DNA from: Helicobacter cappadocius
Lineage (GTDB): Bacteria; Campylobacterota; Campylobacteria; Campylobacterales; Helicobacteraceae
NCBI RefSeq assembly: GCF_030688855.1
Contig: NZ_JAUYZK010000006.1
Coordinates: 1 to 64,000, forward strand
Direction of reading: 5' to 3'
Length of the DNA stretch: 64,000 bases
Within the stretch, counting starts at the first letter, position 1, and every line of letters starts with the position of its first letter. The position numbers were made by a program, and so were the translations under genes. Shown here piece by piece: positions 9,485 through 18,333 of this stretch. Below the pieces are notes generated by a model that saw nothing but the letters and a program-made list of their open reading frames with translations, was not told the origin of the DNA and made no database searches.

Positions 9485-10101
9485 TGCTTTCCTTCTATGG
9501 GAGAATTTGTAGTTTGTGTCATATCTGGAGCATCTTGAGTATTTTGGCTTCTTTGAGAATTTTGAGAATTCGCATTGGTTTTATTTTCATTTGAACTAGG
9601 GGGTAGTTCGGATTTAGAAGGTTTTGATTTCTTATCTTTGGAGAGATCATCAAGATTGAATATGAATTTAGCAGGTTTGCTATCACTTCCTAATACATTT
9701 GCATATCCGCTCTCATTATTAACAACAATCTCTTCTCCTCTGATAGTGTTATCTTTTCCCACTTCCTTGAGTACTGCATTTTCTAAAAGCCTATATTCCC
9801 CACTTTTGGCATCATATGTAAGTCTATCAGAATGCCCTTTTATTTCTCTTCCATCTTCCATAAAAATATGAAACTTGACATTTCCTTGTGCTTCATAAGA
9901 TATCGGCTTCCTATCTTTATCTGTGTAGATGATAACACTATCTGCCTCAAGCGTATCTTTGGATTTTTTAATATGCACATCTCCTTGAATACGTGTAATT
10001 CCATTTTTATCATCGCTAGAAAATTTTTTCGCCGTAACTTCGAGAGTTTCTTGAGCAAAAAGCCCTAAAACTAAAAAAAACAAGCACATTACTTTTCTCA
10101 T
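9481..10101 (-). CDS. lptA: LPS transport periplasmic protein LptA
   Basis: A 206-residue protein with an N-terminal signal peptide ending near residue 16. An OstA-like beta-jellyroll follows from about 20 to 140 and forms part of the periplasmic bridge that carries lipopolysaccharide to the outer membrane. The C-terminal 60 residues are low-complexity (Ser/Asn/Gln/Lys-rich) and probably disordered. It lies directly after lptC and overlaps it by 4 bases, the order expected for an lpt operon. Confidence 0.85.
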   Translation of the reverse strand: MRKVMCLFFLVLGLFAQETLEVTAKKFSSDDKNGITRIQGDVHIKKSKDTLEADSVIIYTDKDRKPISYEAQGNVKFHIFMEDGREIKGHSDRLTYDAKSGEYRLLENAVLKEVGKDNTIRGEEIVVNNESGYANVLGSDSKPAKFIFNLDDLSKDKKSKPSKSELPPSSNENKTNANSQNSQRSQNTQDAPDMTQTTNSPIEGKQ

Positions 10102-10673
10102 TTTTGCTTTCCTTCTTTTGTCTCTAAAATAATCTTTGAAGAGATGTCTTTGGCTTTTATCATTTGAGTTTTTTTGTTATAAATAATATCTTCTCCTTCG
10201 AAATAACCTTCGGTTGTGTTGAAAATAAAATCTCCCTCACCTTTAAAAATTTCTTTGCGATAATTATAAACTCCTCCTTCACTCCAAAAACTCCCTCCAT
10301 CACTTTTGATATAAATAGCTCCTCTTGGAAAGTGATACATATCTCCTTTTTTTATCACTTCATCACCGCTAATATATTCATAAGTGTTTTTAGATTGAGT
10401 ATTATATCTACTAGCTAAAAATCCGTATAAAATCTCACGATCAGAAAATTGGAATGCCTTAGAACCTTCAATTTTCATATCCACAAAGTCATTATTAACC
10501 TGATACATATTAAAGTTAGTCAATTCAATTTTTGCAATATCATTATTTTTATTTTCTTGGAGATATTTTGAAGGTGCGAAGAAAAAAAATGAACACAGAG
10601 TAATAACAAGCAATACTAAAAAAAAATTCAGGACGCTATTGGTAGATTTTAAGTACTTCATCTTTGAGCCCAT
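10098..10673 (-). CDS. lptC: LPS export protein LptC
   Basis: A 191-residue protein with one N-terminal membrane anchor (about residues 14-32) and a periplasmic beta-rich domain. It matches LptC, which couples the LptBFG transporter to LptA. Similarity is weak, as is usual in this family, but the position between kdsC and lptA supports it. The ATG at 10661 (MKYLKS) is an alternative start. Either start overlaps kdsC, so the pair is translationally coupled. Confidence 0.78.
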   Translation of the reverse strand: MGSKMKYLKSTNSVLNFFLVLLVITLCSFFFFAPSKYLQENKNNDIAKIELTNFNMYQVNNDFVDMKIEGSKAFQFSDREILYGFLASRYNTQSKNTYEYISGDEVIKKGDMYHFPRGAIYIKSDGGSFWSEGGVYNYRKEIFKGEGDFIFNTTEGYFEGEDIIYNKKTQMIKAKDISSKIILETKEGKQK

Positions 10674-11130
10674 ATTCTATCAAGATATACTCAATCATCT
10701 CCCTAACCGCACCTTCACCGCCCTTGCTTTTAAGCACCACATCTGCATATTCTTGCAACCATTCATTGCCATCACTTGGAGTAAAACACAAACCACATTC
10801 AGCAAACATTGGCAAATCATTGAGATCATCACCTATACAAGCGATCTGTGAAGATTGCAAATCAAAATCTTTTTTGAGTTTTAAAACAATTTCTTTTTTA
10901 TTTTCTATCCCCATATATAAACATGAAATACCAAGTTCTTTTGCTCTAAACTCAGTGATAGGAGAGTTTCTTCCTGAAATGATGGCGACCTTTTTGCCGA
11001 GCTTTTGCCAAGTAACTAGCCCTAATCCATCTTTAACATTAAAAACTTTACTTTCACACAAGTCTTGGTTATATATTATTTTTCCATCTGTGAGCGTTCC
11101 ATCTACATCAAGTAAGACCAGCTCGATCAT
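10636..11130 (-). CDS. kdsC: 3-deoxy-D-manno-octulosonate 8-phosphate phosphatase
   Basis: A 164-residue HAD phosphatase that makes Kdo for the lipopolysaccharide inner core. The nucleophile motif LLDVDGTLTDG has Asp8 and Asp10. VAIISGR supplies the second motif and IGDDLNDLPMF the Mg-binding third motif. It lacks the large cap domain, as KdsC tetramers do. It overlaps hisB by 4 bases upstream and lptC downstream, consistent with an LPS operon. Confidence 0.9.
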   Translation of the reverse strand: MIELVLLDVDGTLTDGKIIYNQDLCESKVFNVKDGLGLVTWQKLGKKVAIISGRNSPITEFRAKELGISCLYMGIENKKEIVLKLKKDFDLQSSQIACIGDDLNDLPMFAECGLCFTPSDGNEWLQEYADVVLKSKGGEGAVREMIEYILIEYGLKDEVLKIYQ

Positions 11131-11717
11131 AAAACTCCCTTTGTGCTAGGGATTTGATTATTCTTATTAGGAGTGAGAGCTCTTCTAATTGCTAAAGCAA
11201 ATGCTTTAAAAGTGGCTTCTATAATATGATGAAGATTTTTTCCTCTTTTTAGATAAATATGCACACATAGTCCAGCATTCATACAAACGGCACGAAAGAA
11301 CTCCTCAACAAGCTCAATATCAAAGTCTCCTACTTTTCCTTTAAAATCTCCATAGCAACTCATATCAAACACCAAAAAAGATCGATTGCATACATCTATA
11401 TCACACTCCACACAAGCTTCATCCATCACTATAGTAGCATTACCAAAACGTTCAATTCCAATAGCAGGATAGATTTCCTCTTTGAGTAATCCCCCTAAGA
11501 CGATACCACAATCTTCCACGCTATGATGATCATCAATATGTCTATCACCTTCACAAATCATCTGTAAATCCATCATAGAATGCTTAGAAAAAGCTTCTAG
11601 CATATGATCAAAAAAACCTATTTTAGTATCAATATTTCCCCTGCCTTCACCATATATTTGCAAAGTTGCACTGATTTTTGTCTCTTTTGTATCGCGTTTG
11701 ACTTCTTTCATTTTCAC
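11127..11717 (-). CDS. hisB: Imidazoleglycerol-phosphate dehydratase
   Basis: A 196-residue monofunctional dehydratase for step six of histidine synthesis. The two metal-binding His repeats are visible: DDHHSVED (His64-His65) and NLHHIIEA (His163-His164). The C-terminus ends in PSTKGVL, as in the family. No phosphatase domain is fused. It sits, with ATGA overlaps on both sides, inside an envelope operon rather than a his operon. As I recall, H. pylori lacks this pathway, so it marks a different Helicobacter. Confidence 0.92.
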   Translation of the reverse strand: MKMKEVKRDTKETKISATLQIYGEGRGNIDTKIGFFDHMLEAFSKHSMMDLQMICEGDRHIDDHHSVEDCGIVLGGLLKEEIYPAIGIERFGNATIVMDEACVECDIDVCNRSFLVFDMSCYGDFKGKVGDFDIELVEEFFRAVCMNAGLCVHIYLKRGKNLHHIIEATFKAFALAIRRALTPNKNNQIPSTKGVL

Positions 11718-12673
11718 TCCCTGATAATCACACCAACTATGTTTTTGGATTTGGCAAAATCAAGTGCCTCATCCTCACTTTTAAATCCTTCTACAAATAC
11801 TCTGTAGATAGGCTCTCCATTGCTAGTTTGTTCTTTTATTTCAACTTTATAATCACCCTCTATTGATTTTTGAGTTTGATCTTTTAAAGACAATGCTCCC
11901 TCTTTCTTTCTAAATGCACCTACTTGAAGGGAGAATGTCCCCCCTTCAACACTATTTTTAGAATCACCAATTTTAAACTCTTCTTTAAGGGCTGAAGATT
12001 TTTCCATGTCTTTTGAAATAGATTTTTCATAATTCTTTGAAATCATTCCACCAAAGCCAAGCACTTCAAGTCTGACTTTAGCTGTACCTTTATTCACCAT
12101 ATCAATATCTCTAGCTGCAGCATTAGAGAGATCGATAATCCTGCCATCTACAAAAGGTCCTCTATCATTGATTCTGACGATAGTTGTTTTGCCATTCTCT
12201 TTATTATAAACCTTCACGATAGTATTCATCGGCAAGATTTTAGAAGCAGCTGTATGAGCATGCATATTATAAATCTCGCCATTAGAAGTCTTCTTGGAAT
12301 GAAAATTAGGTCCATACCAACTCGCAATCCCATCAAAAATTTCTCCTACATCTACACGGGTGGGATAATACCACTTTCCTCCAACTTGATAAGGTCTCAT
12401 GGTTGCCCTCTGAATCGCTGCTGATTCACGCATTCCATCTAACATAGAATCAGAAGGATTCCCAAAAAGATCGCTCGAAAGATTCCCACTATCAAAACTA
12501 CCTTCACTATAAGATTGATTAGTATAATTTGAGGTATATTTTTTTGATCGATATGCACTCAAACCTTCATAATCATTAAAAGCACCAACACCGCCCTTAT
12601 AAACGCTTTGTGGAGAGCAACCCAAAAGCAAAATCGCTCCTAAAACTAGCCCTGCTTCAAGCGAAAATTTCAA
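11714..12673 (-). CDS. rlpA: RlpA-family lipoprotein with SPOR domain
   Basis: A 319-residue outer-membrane lipoprotein. The lipobox LLLGC places the acylated Cys at residue 19. A double-psi beta-barrel domain follows at about 105-205 (GIASWYGPNFHSKKTSNGE, then INDRGPFVDGRIIDLS), which in RlpA carries lytic transglycosylase activity on bare glycan strands. The C-terminal SPOR domain from about 245 targets septal peptidoglycan. It is cotranscribed with mltD (4-base overlap), giving two murein hydrolases together. Confidence 0.9.
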   Translation of the reverse strand: MKFSLEAGLVLGAILLLGCSPQSVYKGGVGAFNDYEGLSAYRSKKYTSNYTNQSYSEGSFDSGNLSSDLFGNPSDSMLDGMRESAAIQRATMRPYQVGGKWYYPTRVDVGEIFDGIASWYGPNFHSKKTSNGEIYNMHAHTAASKILPMNTIVKVYNKENGKTTIVRINDRGPFVDGRIIDLSNAAARDIDMVNKGTAKVRLEVLGFGGMISKNYEKSISKDMEKSSALKEEFKIGDSKNSVEGGTFSLQVGAFRKKEGALSLKDQTQKSIEGDYKVEIKEQTSNGEPIYRVFVEGFKSEDEALDFAKSKNIVGVIIRE

Positions 12674-13785
12674 TTTTTTATCTCATTTTGGACTAATTTA
12701 CGATAATCTTTTCTAACAACTGGAACAATAAGTTTTTGATTAATAGATAAAAAAGAATTTTTGAGTTTATTGGTAATTTTTATTTCTTGAACGCTAACTT
12801 TATATTTTTTTGCAATTGAAGTGAGTGTTTCTCCTTGCTTTACCTTGTGCAAAACAAACATTTCATTTGGATTACGATCTTCCTCAAAATTTTGTTTGAA
12901 ATATGCTAGTTTTTCATAAGGAATATAAACCGTGTATTCACCATAGCCTGGCGGCAAAAAATTATACCTAAATTGTCGATTGTATTTTTTTAGATCTTCT
13001 AGACTCATTCCAGCACCCTCAGCGATTACTGCTAACATTGTTCCAGCCTTTATATTCACACTAGCTAAAGTATTCATCGCCCCACGATTGAGCAAATATT
13101 CTCTATCGTCACTTTTAAATCTATCGATGTTGTTAAATGCCAAAGACATACTCAAAATCATTCTAATATAATTTCTTGTCTCTTTGGGAAGATATCTTTT
13201 GTGTTCATCGAGCAAAACATCAATATCTGTACTTTTTGCTTGTTTGATAGCTTTTTGAAGTCTTCCTACGCCACAATTATATGCCATCGCTGCTAGATAC
13301 CATTTTCCTGTAATTTTATACAGAAACTGAAGATACTTGATGGCTGCTTGGGTGCTTTTGATCGGATCGCGTCTCTCATCAATATAATCATTGATTTTAA
13401 GACCAAGCTGTTTTGCCGTAACAGGCATAAGCTGCCAAATACCCGAAGCTTTTTTTGGACTATATGCACGGGTAGAAAATTCAGATTCTGCCATCGCTAA
13501 AAATAAAAATTCCTGCGGAATTCCAGCTTGTGCCATCATACTTTTAAGAATGGGAATAAATTCATAACCAGAATCAAACTTTTGCACAAAATAATCCCAT
13601 CTAGCTTCTGCACTGCCAGATTTAAGAGAATTTTTTGCCCTAAGTTCTGCTAAAAAAGTGCCACTCACACCAAAGGAGTTCAATACATTCTCGCTAAATC
13701 TGTCATAGATCAAACTATTAAAATCTGCTCTTAGGTTATGAGCACAAAGCAGACAAGCAAACAAAAACGTGGTCTTAATCTTCAT
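12670..13785 (-). CDS. mltD: Membrane-bound lytic murein transglycosylase D
   Basis: A 371-residue exported transglycosylase that cleaves peptidoglycan to 1,6-anhydro products. The signal peptide ends near residue 20. The SLT domain spans about 80-210 with catalytic Glu100 in AMAESEF, followed by SGIWQLMP and MAYNCGVGR. A C-terminal LysM domain (about 306-352) binds glycan, and a degenerate LysM may lie near 245-290. There is no lipobox Cys at a normal position, so it may be soluble in the periplasm. It is the first gene of the operon running to engB. Confidence 0.9.
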   Translation of the reverse strand: MKIKTTFLFACLLCAHNLRADFNSLIYDRFSENVLNSFGVSGTFLAELRAKNSLKSGSAEARWDYFVQKFDSGYEFIPILKSMMAQAGIPQEFLFLAMAESEFSTRAYSPKKASGIWQLMPVTAKQLGLKINDYIDERRDPIKSTQAAIKYLQFLYKITGKWYLAAMAYNCGVGRLQKAIKQAKSTDIDVLLDEHKRYLPKETRNYIRMILSMSLAFNNIDRFKSDDREYLLNRGAMNTLASVNIKAGTMLAVIAEGAGMSLEDLKKYNRQFRYNFLPPGYGEYTVYIPYEKLAYFKQNFEEDRNPNEMFVLHKVKQGETLTSIAKKYKVSVQEIKITNKLKNSFLSINQKLIVPVVRKDYRKLVQNEIKN

Positions 13786-13887
13786 CTAATTTCCTGATCG
13801 ATTTTTTAAATCCAATAGGTGATTGTACTTGAAAAATACTTAAAGGCAAAATCATCTCCACAAATAATATCTTAAAAATACTTCTCA

Positions 13888-14658
13888 TCAAAGTTGTCCA
13901 AACAGATCGTAAGCATTTTTTGTGCTCAAATCCTCAATATCTAAAGTATCCATTCCTAACACCTCAGAAAGCTTTGTTACTATGAGAGAAATATAAGAAG
14001 GCTCATTGCGTTGTCCTCTATGTGGATGAGGAGTCAGATAAGGAGCATCTGTTTCAAGCAAAATTCTATTTTTGGGTATTTTTGGAAGAATTTCAACAAT
14101 TTTTCTAGCATTTTTGAAAGTTGAAACTCCTCCGATTCCATAATAAAACCTATCTGCCAACCCCAATAAAATCTCATCAGCGTTAAAACAGTGTAGTACT
14201 CCTTTGAGATTTTTATAAGAATTAAGTATCTCAAAAGCATCATTACTAGCTTCTCGGATATGTACGATCAAAGGAAGATTTAATTTAAGTGCAAGTTCAA
14301 TATGAGCAATAAACATTTCCTTCTGGGCTTTTTTGTATTCATTTCGTTCTTCTAATTCAGGAAGACGATAATAATCAAGCCCACATTCCCCTATAGCTAC
14401 ACATTTTTTATCTGTAACAAAGTGTTCTATATCAACCAGACGATTATTATGTATTTCATAAGGATGGATTCCTAGTGCAAAATAAACATTTGGATAAACT
14501 TGTGTTATTTTTATAGCATTGTCAAGATCTTTTGGATCAGCTCCAGGTATGATGAATTTTTTTACTCCATTTTGTTGTGCTCTAAGAATAACCTCTTGAA
14601 GATCATCTTGGTAACATTCATTATCCAAATGGCAATGTGTATCAATCAAACAGCTCAT
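13888..14658 (-). CDS. tatD: TatD-family metal-dependent DNase
   Basis: A 256-residue TIM-barrel hydrolase. The metal ligands DTHCHLD (His8, His10), the GECGLDYY segment with its Glu, the VHIREAS His and LLETDAPYL Asp are all present in TatD order. The family degrades 3'-ended DNA or RNA and has roles in repair and apoptosis-like processes. It stands alone between mltD and the divergent ribE. Confidence 0.9.
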   Translation of the reverse strand: MSCLIDTHCHLDNECYQDDLQEVILRAQQNGVKKFIIPGADPKDLDNAIKITQVYPNVYFALGIHPYEIHNNRLVDIEHFVTDKKCVAIGECGLDYYRLPELEERNEYKKAQKEMFIAHIELALKLNLPLIVHIREASNDAFEILNSYKNLKGVLHCFNADEILLGLADRFYYGIGGVSTFKNARKIVEILPKIPKNRILLETDAPYLTPHPHRGQRNEPSYISLIVTKLSEVLGMDTLDIEDLSTKNAYDLFGQL

Positions 14659-14770
14659 TTTTACCTCACCTTTTTATGGTAAAATTCTAGGAATTTAAAG
14701 AGAAAATATTCTATTCCAAAAATTTGAGTATTTGGCAACATAAAAAACTCTTATCTCAAAGGACTTGATT

Positions 14771-15391
14771 TTGTTTAGTGGGTTGGTGCGTGAAATAGCA
14801 AAAGTAAAAAAATTTCAAAACAACATTCTTTATATTCAAACTCCCTATAAACCAAAACTAGGCGATAGTATTGCCGTAAATGGAGCTTGTCTCACAGTTG
14901 TAACAATCACTTCTGATGGTTTTGGAGTAGAGCTTAGCAAACATACTCAAAAGTGTGTAGCTATGGAAAATTATCACGATTTAGTACATATTGAACCGGC
15001 ATTATTGGCAAACTCTAGGCTTGATGGACATTTTGTGCAAGGACATATTGATAGTATTGGAACAATTGTAAATATTATTCCAAATGCAAATCAGACCGAT
15101 TTTATCATCAAAGCCCCAAAAGACACACTCAATCTAATTATTCCTCAGGGTTCTATCACGGTTGATGGCATCAGTCTGACTATCTCAGAGGTTTTTGAGG
15201 ATAGTTTCAAACTCACCATCATTCCTTATACTATAAAACATACACTCATAAAAAACTACAAGGTTAATAGACGTGTTAATATTGAAACAGATATACTTGT
15301 AAGAAGTATTGCTCATCTACTAAAAAAACGAGATAAAAATCTCAAATCAAATTCTTGGAAAGAGATTGATTCGATATTGTTAGGATATTAG
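14771..15391 (+). CDS. ribE: Riboflavin synthase alpha subunit
   Basis: A 206-residue enzyme that dismutates two lumazines to riboflavin. Two lumazine-binding repeats are visible: MFSGLVREI with VNGACLTVV and LDGHFVQGHID in the first half, then GSITVDGISLTIS and IIPYTIKHT in the second. The family begins MFTG/MFSG, so the TTG at 14771 is chosen over an in-frame TTG at 14765. An AAAGGA ribosome site at 14758-14763 is correctly spaced only for 14771. flhX starts on the base after the stop. Confidence 0.9.
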   Translation: MFSGLVREIAKVKKFQNNILYIQTPYKPKLGDSIAVNGACLTVVTITSDGFGVELSKHTQKCVAMENYHDLVHIEPALLANSRLDGHFVQGHIDSIGTIVNIIPNANQTDFIIKAPKDTLNLIIPQGSITVDGISLTISEVFEDSFKLTIIPYTIKHTLIKNYKVNRRVNIETDILVRSIAHLLKKRDKNLKSNSWKEIDSILLGY

Positions 15392-15670
15392 ATGAAACAT
15401 AAAACACTCAAAGCTATCGCTCTAGCTTACAACAATCAAACAGATACATCACCTAAAATTCTAGCCTCTGGACTTGGAGAAATCGCTAAAGCCATCATCG
15501 AAAAAGCCAAAATATTCGATGTACCTATTTTCGCAAATCCTACTCTAGCAAACTCCCTAGCAACATTACAGATTGATGAGAATATTCCTGAGGAACTCTA
15601 TAGTAGCGTCGTAGAAGTTTTTATTTGGCTAGATCGCACTCAACATTCCGCACAACTAAGCAAAAACTAA
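15392..15670 (+). CDS. flhX: FlhB C-terminal-like protein FlhX
   Basis: A 92-residue protein that matches only the cytoplasmic C-terminal domain of the flagellar export switch FlhB, without membrane spans. It contains an FANPTLANSLA segment where FlhB has its self-cleaving NPTH site, but with Leu in place of His. Helicobacter and relatives carry such a separate FlhB-like gene, FlhX, which can partly substitute for the cleaved FlhB domain in export. As in H. pylori it lies directly after ribE, and its ATG begins on the base after the ribE stop. Confidence 0.85.
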   Translation: MKHKTLKAIALAYNNQTDTSPKILASGLGEIAKAIIEKAKIFDVPIFANPTLANSLATLQIDENIPEELYSSVVEVFIWLDRTQHSAQLSKN

Positions 15671-15853
15671 AAACCTTCTCGATTGTTTAGACAAAAATAC
15701 TCCGAATGATAAAAATAAATTGAGAATAATTGTAACATTTTATAATGATTTATATAACATATTTTATAAATACATATCGTGTTTATAAAATATCTAGTAA
15801 AATTCATTCCAAAATTCGCATATAGTATTTAGGCATTATTCAAGGAGGCTATC

Positions 15854-16861
15854 ATTATTACACTAAAGAACATTACAAAAACCTACCCCAATGGCTTTTG
15901 TGCAATAAAAACACTAGATCTTGAAGTAAAAGCAGGGGATATTATGGGAATCATAGGATATTCAGGAGCAGGTAAATCTACTCTTATTCGTATTATCAAT
16001 CGTTTAGAAGATCCTAGTTCTGGAGAAGTGATTGTAGATGGGTGTAATATTTTGGATCTGAATTCAAAAAAACTTCAGAAAACTCGCCAAAAAATCGGAA
16101 TGATATTTCAACATTTTAATCTACTTAGTTCTAGAAATGTATTTGGAAATGTTGCTTTTGCCTTAGAAATAGCAGGTTGGGATAAACAAAAAATATCTAC
16201 TCGAGTATATGAGCTCCTTGAATTAGTAGGATTGAAGGAAAAAGCAGACTTTTTTCCATCCCAATTGAGCGGAGGACAAAAACAAAGAGTGGCTATCGCT
16301 AGAGCATTGGCCAATCATCCTAAAATACTCCTGTGCGATGAAGCAACGAGTGCCTTAGATACAAAAACAACGAAGTCTATTCTTGAACTTTTAAAAGACA
16401 TACAAAAAAAATTCAATCTCACTGTTGTGCTTATTACGCATCAAATAGAAGTTGTCAAAGAGATCTGCAATCAAATGTGTGTGATGAGTAATGGTGAGAT
16501 TATCGAAAGAGGTGTGGTTCACCAAGTTTTTGCCAATCCAACTCACGAAGTAACTAAAGAACTAATCTCATATTTGCCTCCTAGTGATAAAAGTCATATC
16601 CTATCTCATATCAAAACTCAAAATCAGGTTTATAAAATTATCTTCACTGGAGAGAATGCTGATGAGCCTCTCATATCCGACGTAATCAAACGTTTTGGAG
16701 TAGATGCAAATATTCTTTCAGGAAATATAGAAGAACTTGCTACAGAAAATGTAGGGCATCTTATTATTGAATTCAGTGGCGAAAAAATCGCCCAATCATT
16801 AGAATATCTAAAGCAAAAAGGCTTGAGTATTCAAAAACTGGAGAAAAAAAATGATCTTTGA
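15854..16861 (+). CDS. metN: Methionine ABC transporter ATP-binding protein, apparent ATT start
   Basis: A 335-residue ATPase. Walker A GYSGAGKST is at 35-43, the signature is LSGGQKQR, Walker B is LLCDEATSALD, and a C-terminal NIL domain (about 250-335) senses methionine. The first in-frame ATG (15944) lies only five residues before the Walker A motif and would delete the first beta strands, yet the sequence upstream aligns well with MetN (LKNITKTYPNG). An in-frame TAG lies at 15830, and between it and 15944 the plausible starts are ATC at 15851 or ATT at 15854/15857. AGGAGG at 15843-15848 gives five-base spacing to ATT at 15854, which is chosen. Confidence 0.85.
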   Translation: MITLKNITKTYPNGFCAIKTLDLEVKAGDIMGIIGYSGAGKSTLIRIINRLEDPSSGEVIVDGCNILDLNSKKLQKTRQKIGMIFQHFNLLSSRNVFGNVAFALEIAGWDKQKISTRVYELLELVGLKEKADFFPSQLSGGQKQRVAIARALANHPKILLCDEATSALDTKTTKSILELLKDIQKKFNLTVVLITHQIEVVKEICNQMCVMSNGEIIERGVVHQVFANPTHEVTKELISYLPPSDKSHILSHIKTQNQVYKIIFTGENADEPLISDVIKRFGVDANILSGNIEELATENVGHLIIEFSGEKIAQSLEYLKQKGLSIQKLEKKNDL

Positions 16862-17495
16862 TATGATTTATAACTCTACGCTTGAAACCCTCTATATGGT
16901 ATTTTGTTCTTGTATTTTTGCTGTGATTTTTGGGTTACCACTAGGAGTTTTTTTGTGCATCACAAAAGAAGGATCAATTCTTCCAATGCCATTAACAAAC
17001 AAAGCACTGGGAGCTATTGTAAATACAGCAAGATCTTTTCCTTTTATTATCCTGATTATTCTACTTTTACCATTATCTCGACTCATTATTGGCACAAGTA
17101 TTGGCAGTACAGCAGCTATTATTCCACTATCTATCTCTGCGATTCCATTTGTAGCACGACTTTTTGAAGGAGCTCTTCAAGAAGTGGATAAAGGTCTTAT
17201 TGAGGCAACTTTGAGCATGGGTGCAAATAAACTAACTATTGTAAAAATGATGATAGCTGAGAGTCTTCCTTCACTCACTAACGCTCTTATTATTACAACT
17301 ATTTCACTTATCGGTTATTCTGCTATGGCTGGGGCAGTTGGTGCTGGTGGATTGGGTGATTTGGCGATTCGTATCGGGTATCAAACTTACCGCCCTGATG
17401 TGTTATTTTATTCTGTAATTACCATTATTATCTTAGTTCAAATTATCCAAACAAGTGGTGATTTAATCGTCAAAAAATTGAGAAAAAACAAATAA
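16851..17495 (+). CDS. metI: Methionine ABC transporter permease
   Basis: A 214-residue inner membrane protein with about five spans. The ABC permease EAA loop is visible as LIEATLSMGANKLTIVKMM near residue 122. It forms the channel of the MetNIQ importer. It overlaps metN by 11 bases and has GGAG six bases before its ATG. Confidence 0.9.
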   Translation: MIFDMIYNSTLETLYMVFCSCIFAVIFGLPLGVFLCITKEGSILPMPLTNKALGAIVNTARSFPFIILIILLLPLSRLIIGTSIGSTAAIIPLSISAIPFVARLFEGALQEVDKGLIEATLSMGANKLTIVKMMIAESLPSLTNALIITTISLIGYSAMAGAVGAGGLGDLAIRIGYQTYRPDVLFYSVITIIILVQIIQTSGDLIVKKLRKNK

Positions 17496-17505
17496 AGGAT
17501 TCAAC

Positions 17506-18276
17506 ATGAAAACATTAAAAATCATCGCATTATCAACCCTTCTAAGTTCAAGTATTTTTGCAGGGGATTTAAAAGTTGGAGCTACTCCTGTTCCTGCTGC
17601 AGAAATATTAGAATTTGCCAAACCGATCCTAGCAAAACAAGGAGTAAATCTCATTGTACAAAGCTTCACAGATTATGTAACCCCTGATATTTCACTCAAT
17701 GAAGGATCAAGCGATGCAAACCTTTATCAACATAAACCATTTTTAGACAAAATGAACAAAGATAGAGGATTCTCTCTTGTGGCTATAAAACCAATATATA
17801 TTGTTCCTTTGGGATTTTATTCCAAAAAATACAAAAGTATTGCAGAGATAAAAGATAAATCCACAATTGCTCTTCCTAATGATCCTACAAACTACTCTAG
17901 GGCACTGATACTGCTAAATGATAATGGGCTTATTAAACTCAAAGATCCTAGTAACTTAGACTCCACAGAATTTGACATCATAGAAAATCCCAAAAAACTC
18001 AAATTCAAACAAGTTGAAGCCGCTATGCTCCCAAAAGTGCTTGATGGAATAGATGCAGCTGTCATCAATGCAAACTACGCACTTCAAGCTGGAATGAGTC
18101 TAAAACAGGCATTTTTTCACGAAAATGGAAAATCAATCTATACTAATGTTTTAGCTGCTAGAAAAGATAACGAGGATAATCCTGATATCAAAAAACTAAC
18201 AAAGGTCTTAAGTAGCAAAGAAGTAAAAAATTTTATACTCAAAAAATACAAAGGTGAAATCATTCCGGTAGAATAA
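17506..18276 (+). CDS. metQ: Methionine-binding protein MetQ, first copy
   Basis: A 256-residue periplasmic binding protein (NlpA/MetQ family). It has a signal peptide cleaved near SIFA-GD at residue 19, then LKVGATPVPAAEILEF and DYVTPDISLNEGSSDANLYQH, the conserved binding-site region. No lipobox Cys is present, so unlike many MetQ proteins it should be a free periplasmic protein. It follows metI by 10 bases and is the likely ligand receptor of this importer. Confidence 0.9.
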   Translation: MKTLKIIALSTLLSSSIFAGDLKVGATPVPAAEILEFAKPILAKQGVNLIVQSFTDYVTPDISLNEGSSDANLYQHKPFLDKMNKDRGFSLVAIKPIYIVPLGFYSKKYKSIAEIKDKSTIALPNDPTNYSRALILLNDNGLIKLKDPSNLDSTEFDIIENPKKLKFKQVEAAMLPKVLDGIDAAVINANYALQAGMSLKQAFFHENGKSIYTNVLAARKDNEDNPDIKKLTKVLSSKEVKNFILKKYKGEIIPVE

Positions 18277-18333
18277 AATCTTTGTTTTTGCGATTTTTTG
18301 ACATTATTTAAAAAACTACATAAAGGAAAATAA

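Noticed and set aside
15671-15853. Possible SAM or methionine riboswitch before metN
   Set aside because: The leader is A+T-rich without conserved riboswitch stems; only a normal ribosome site is visible.
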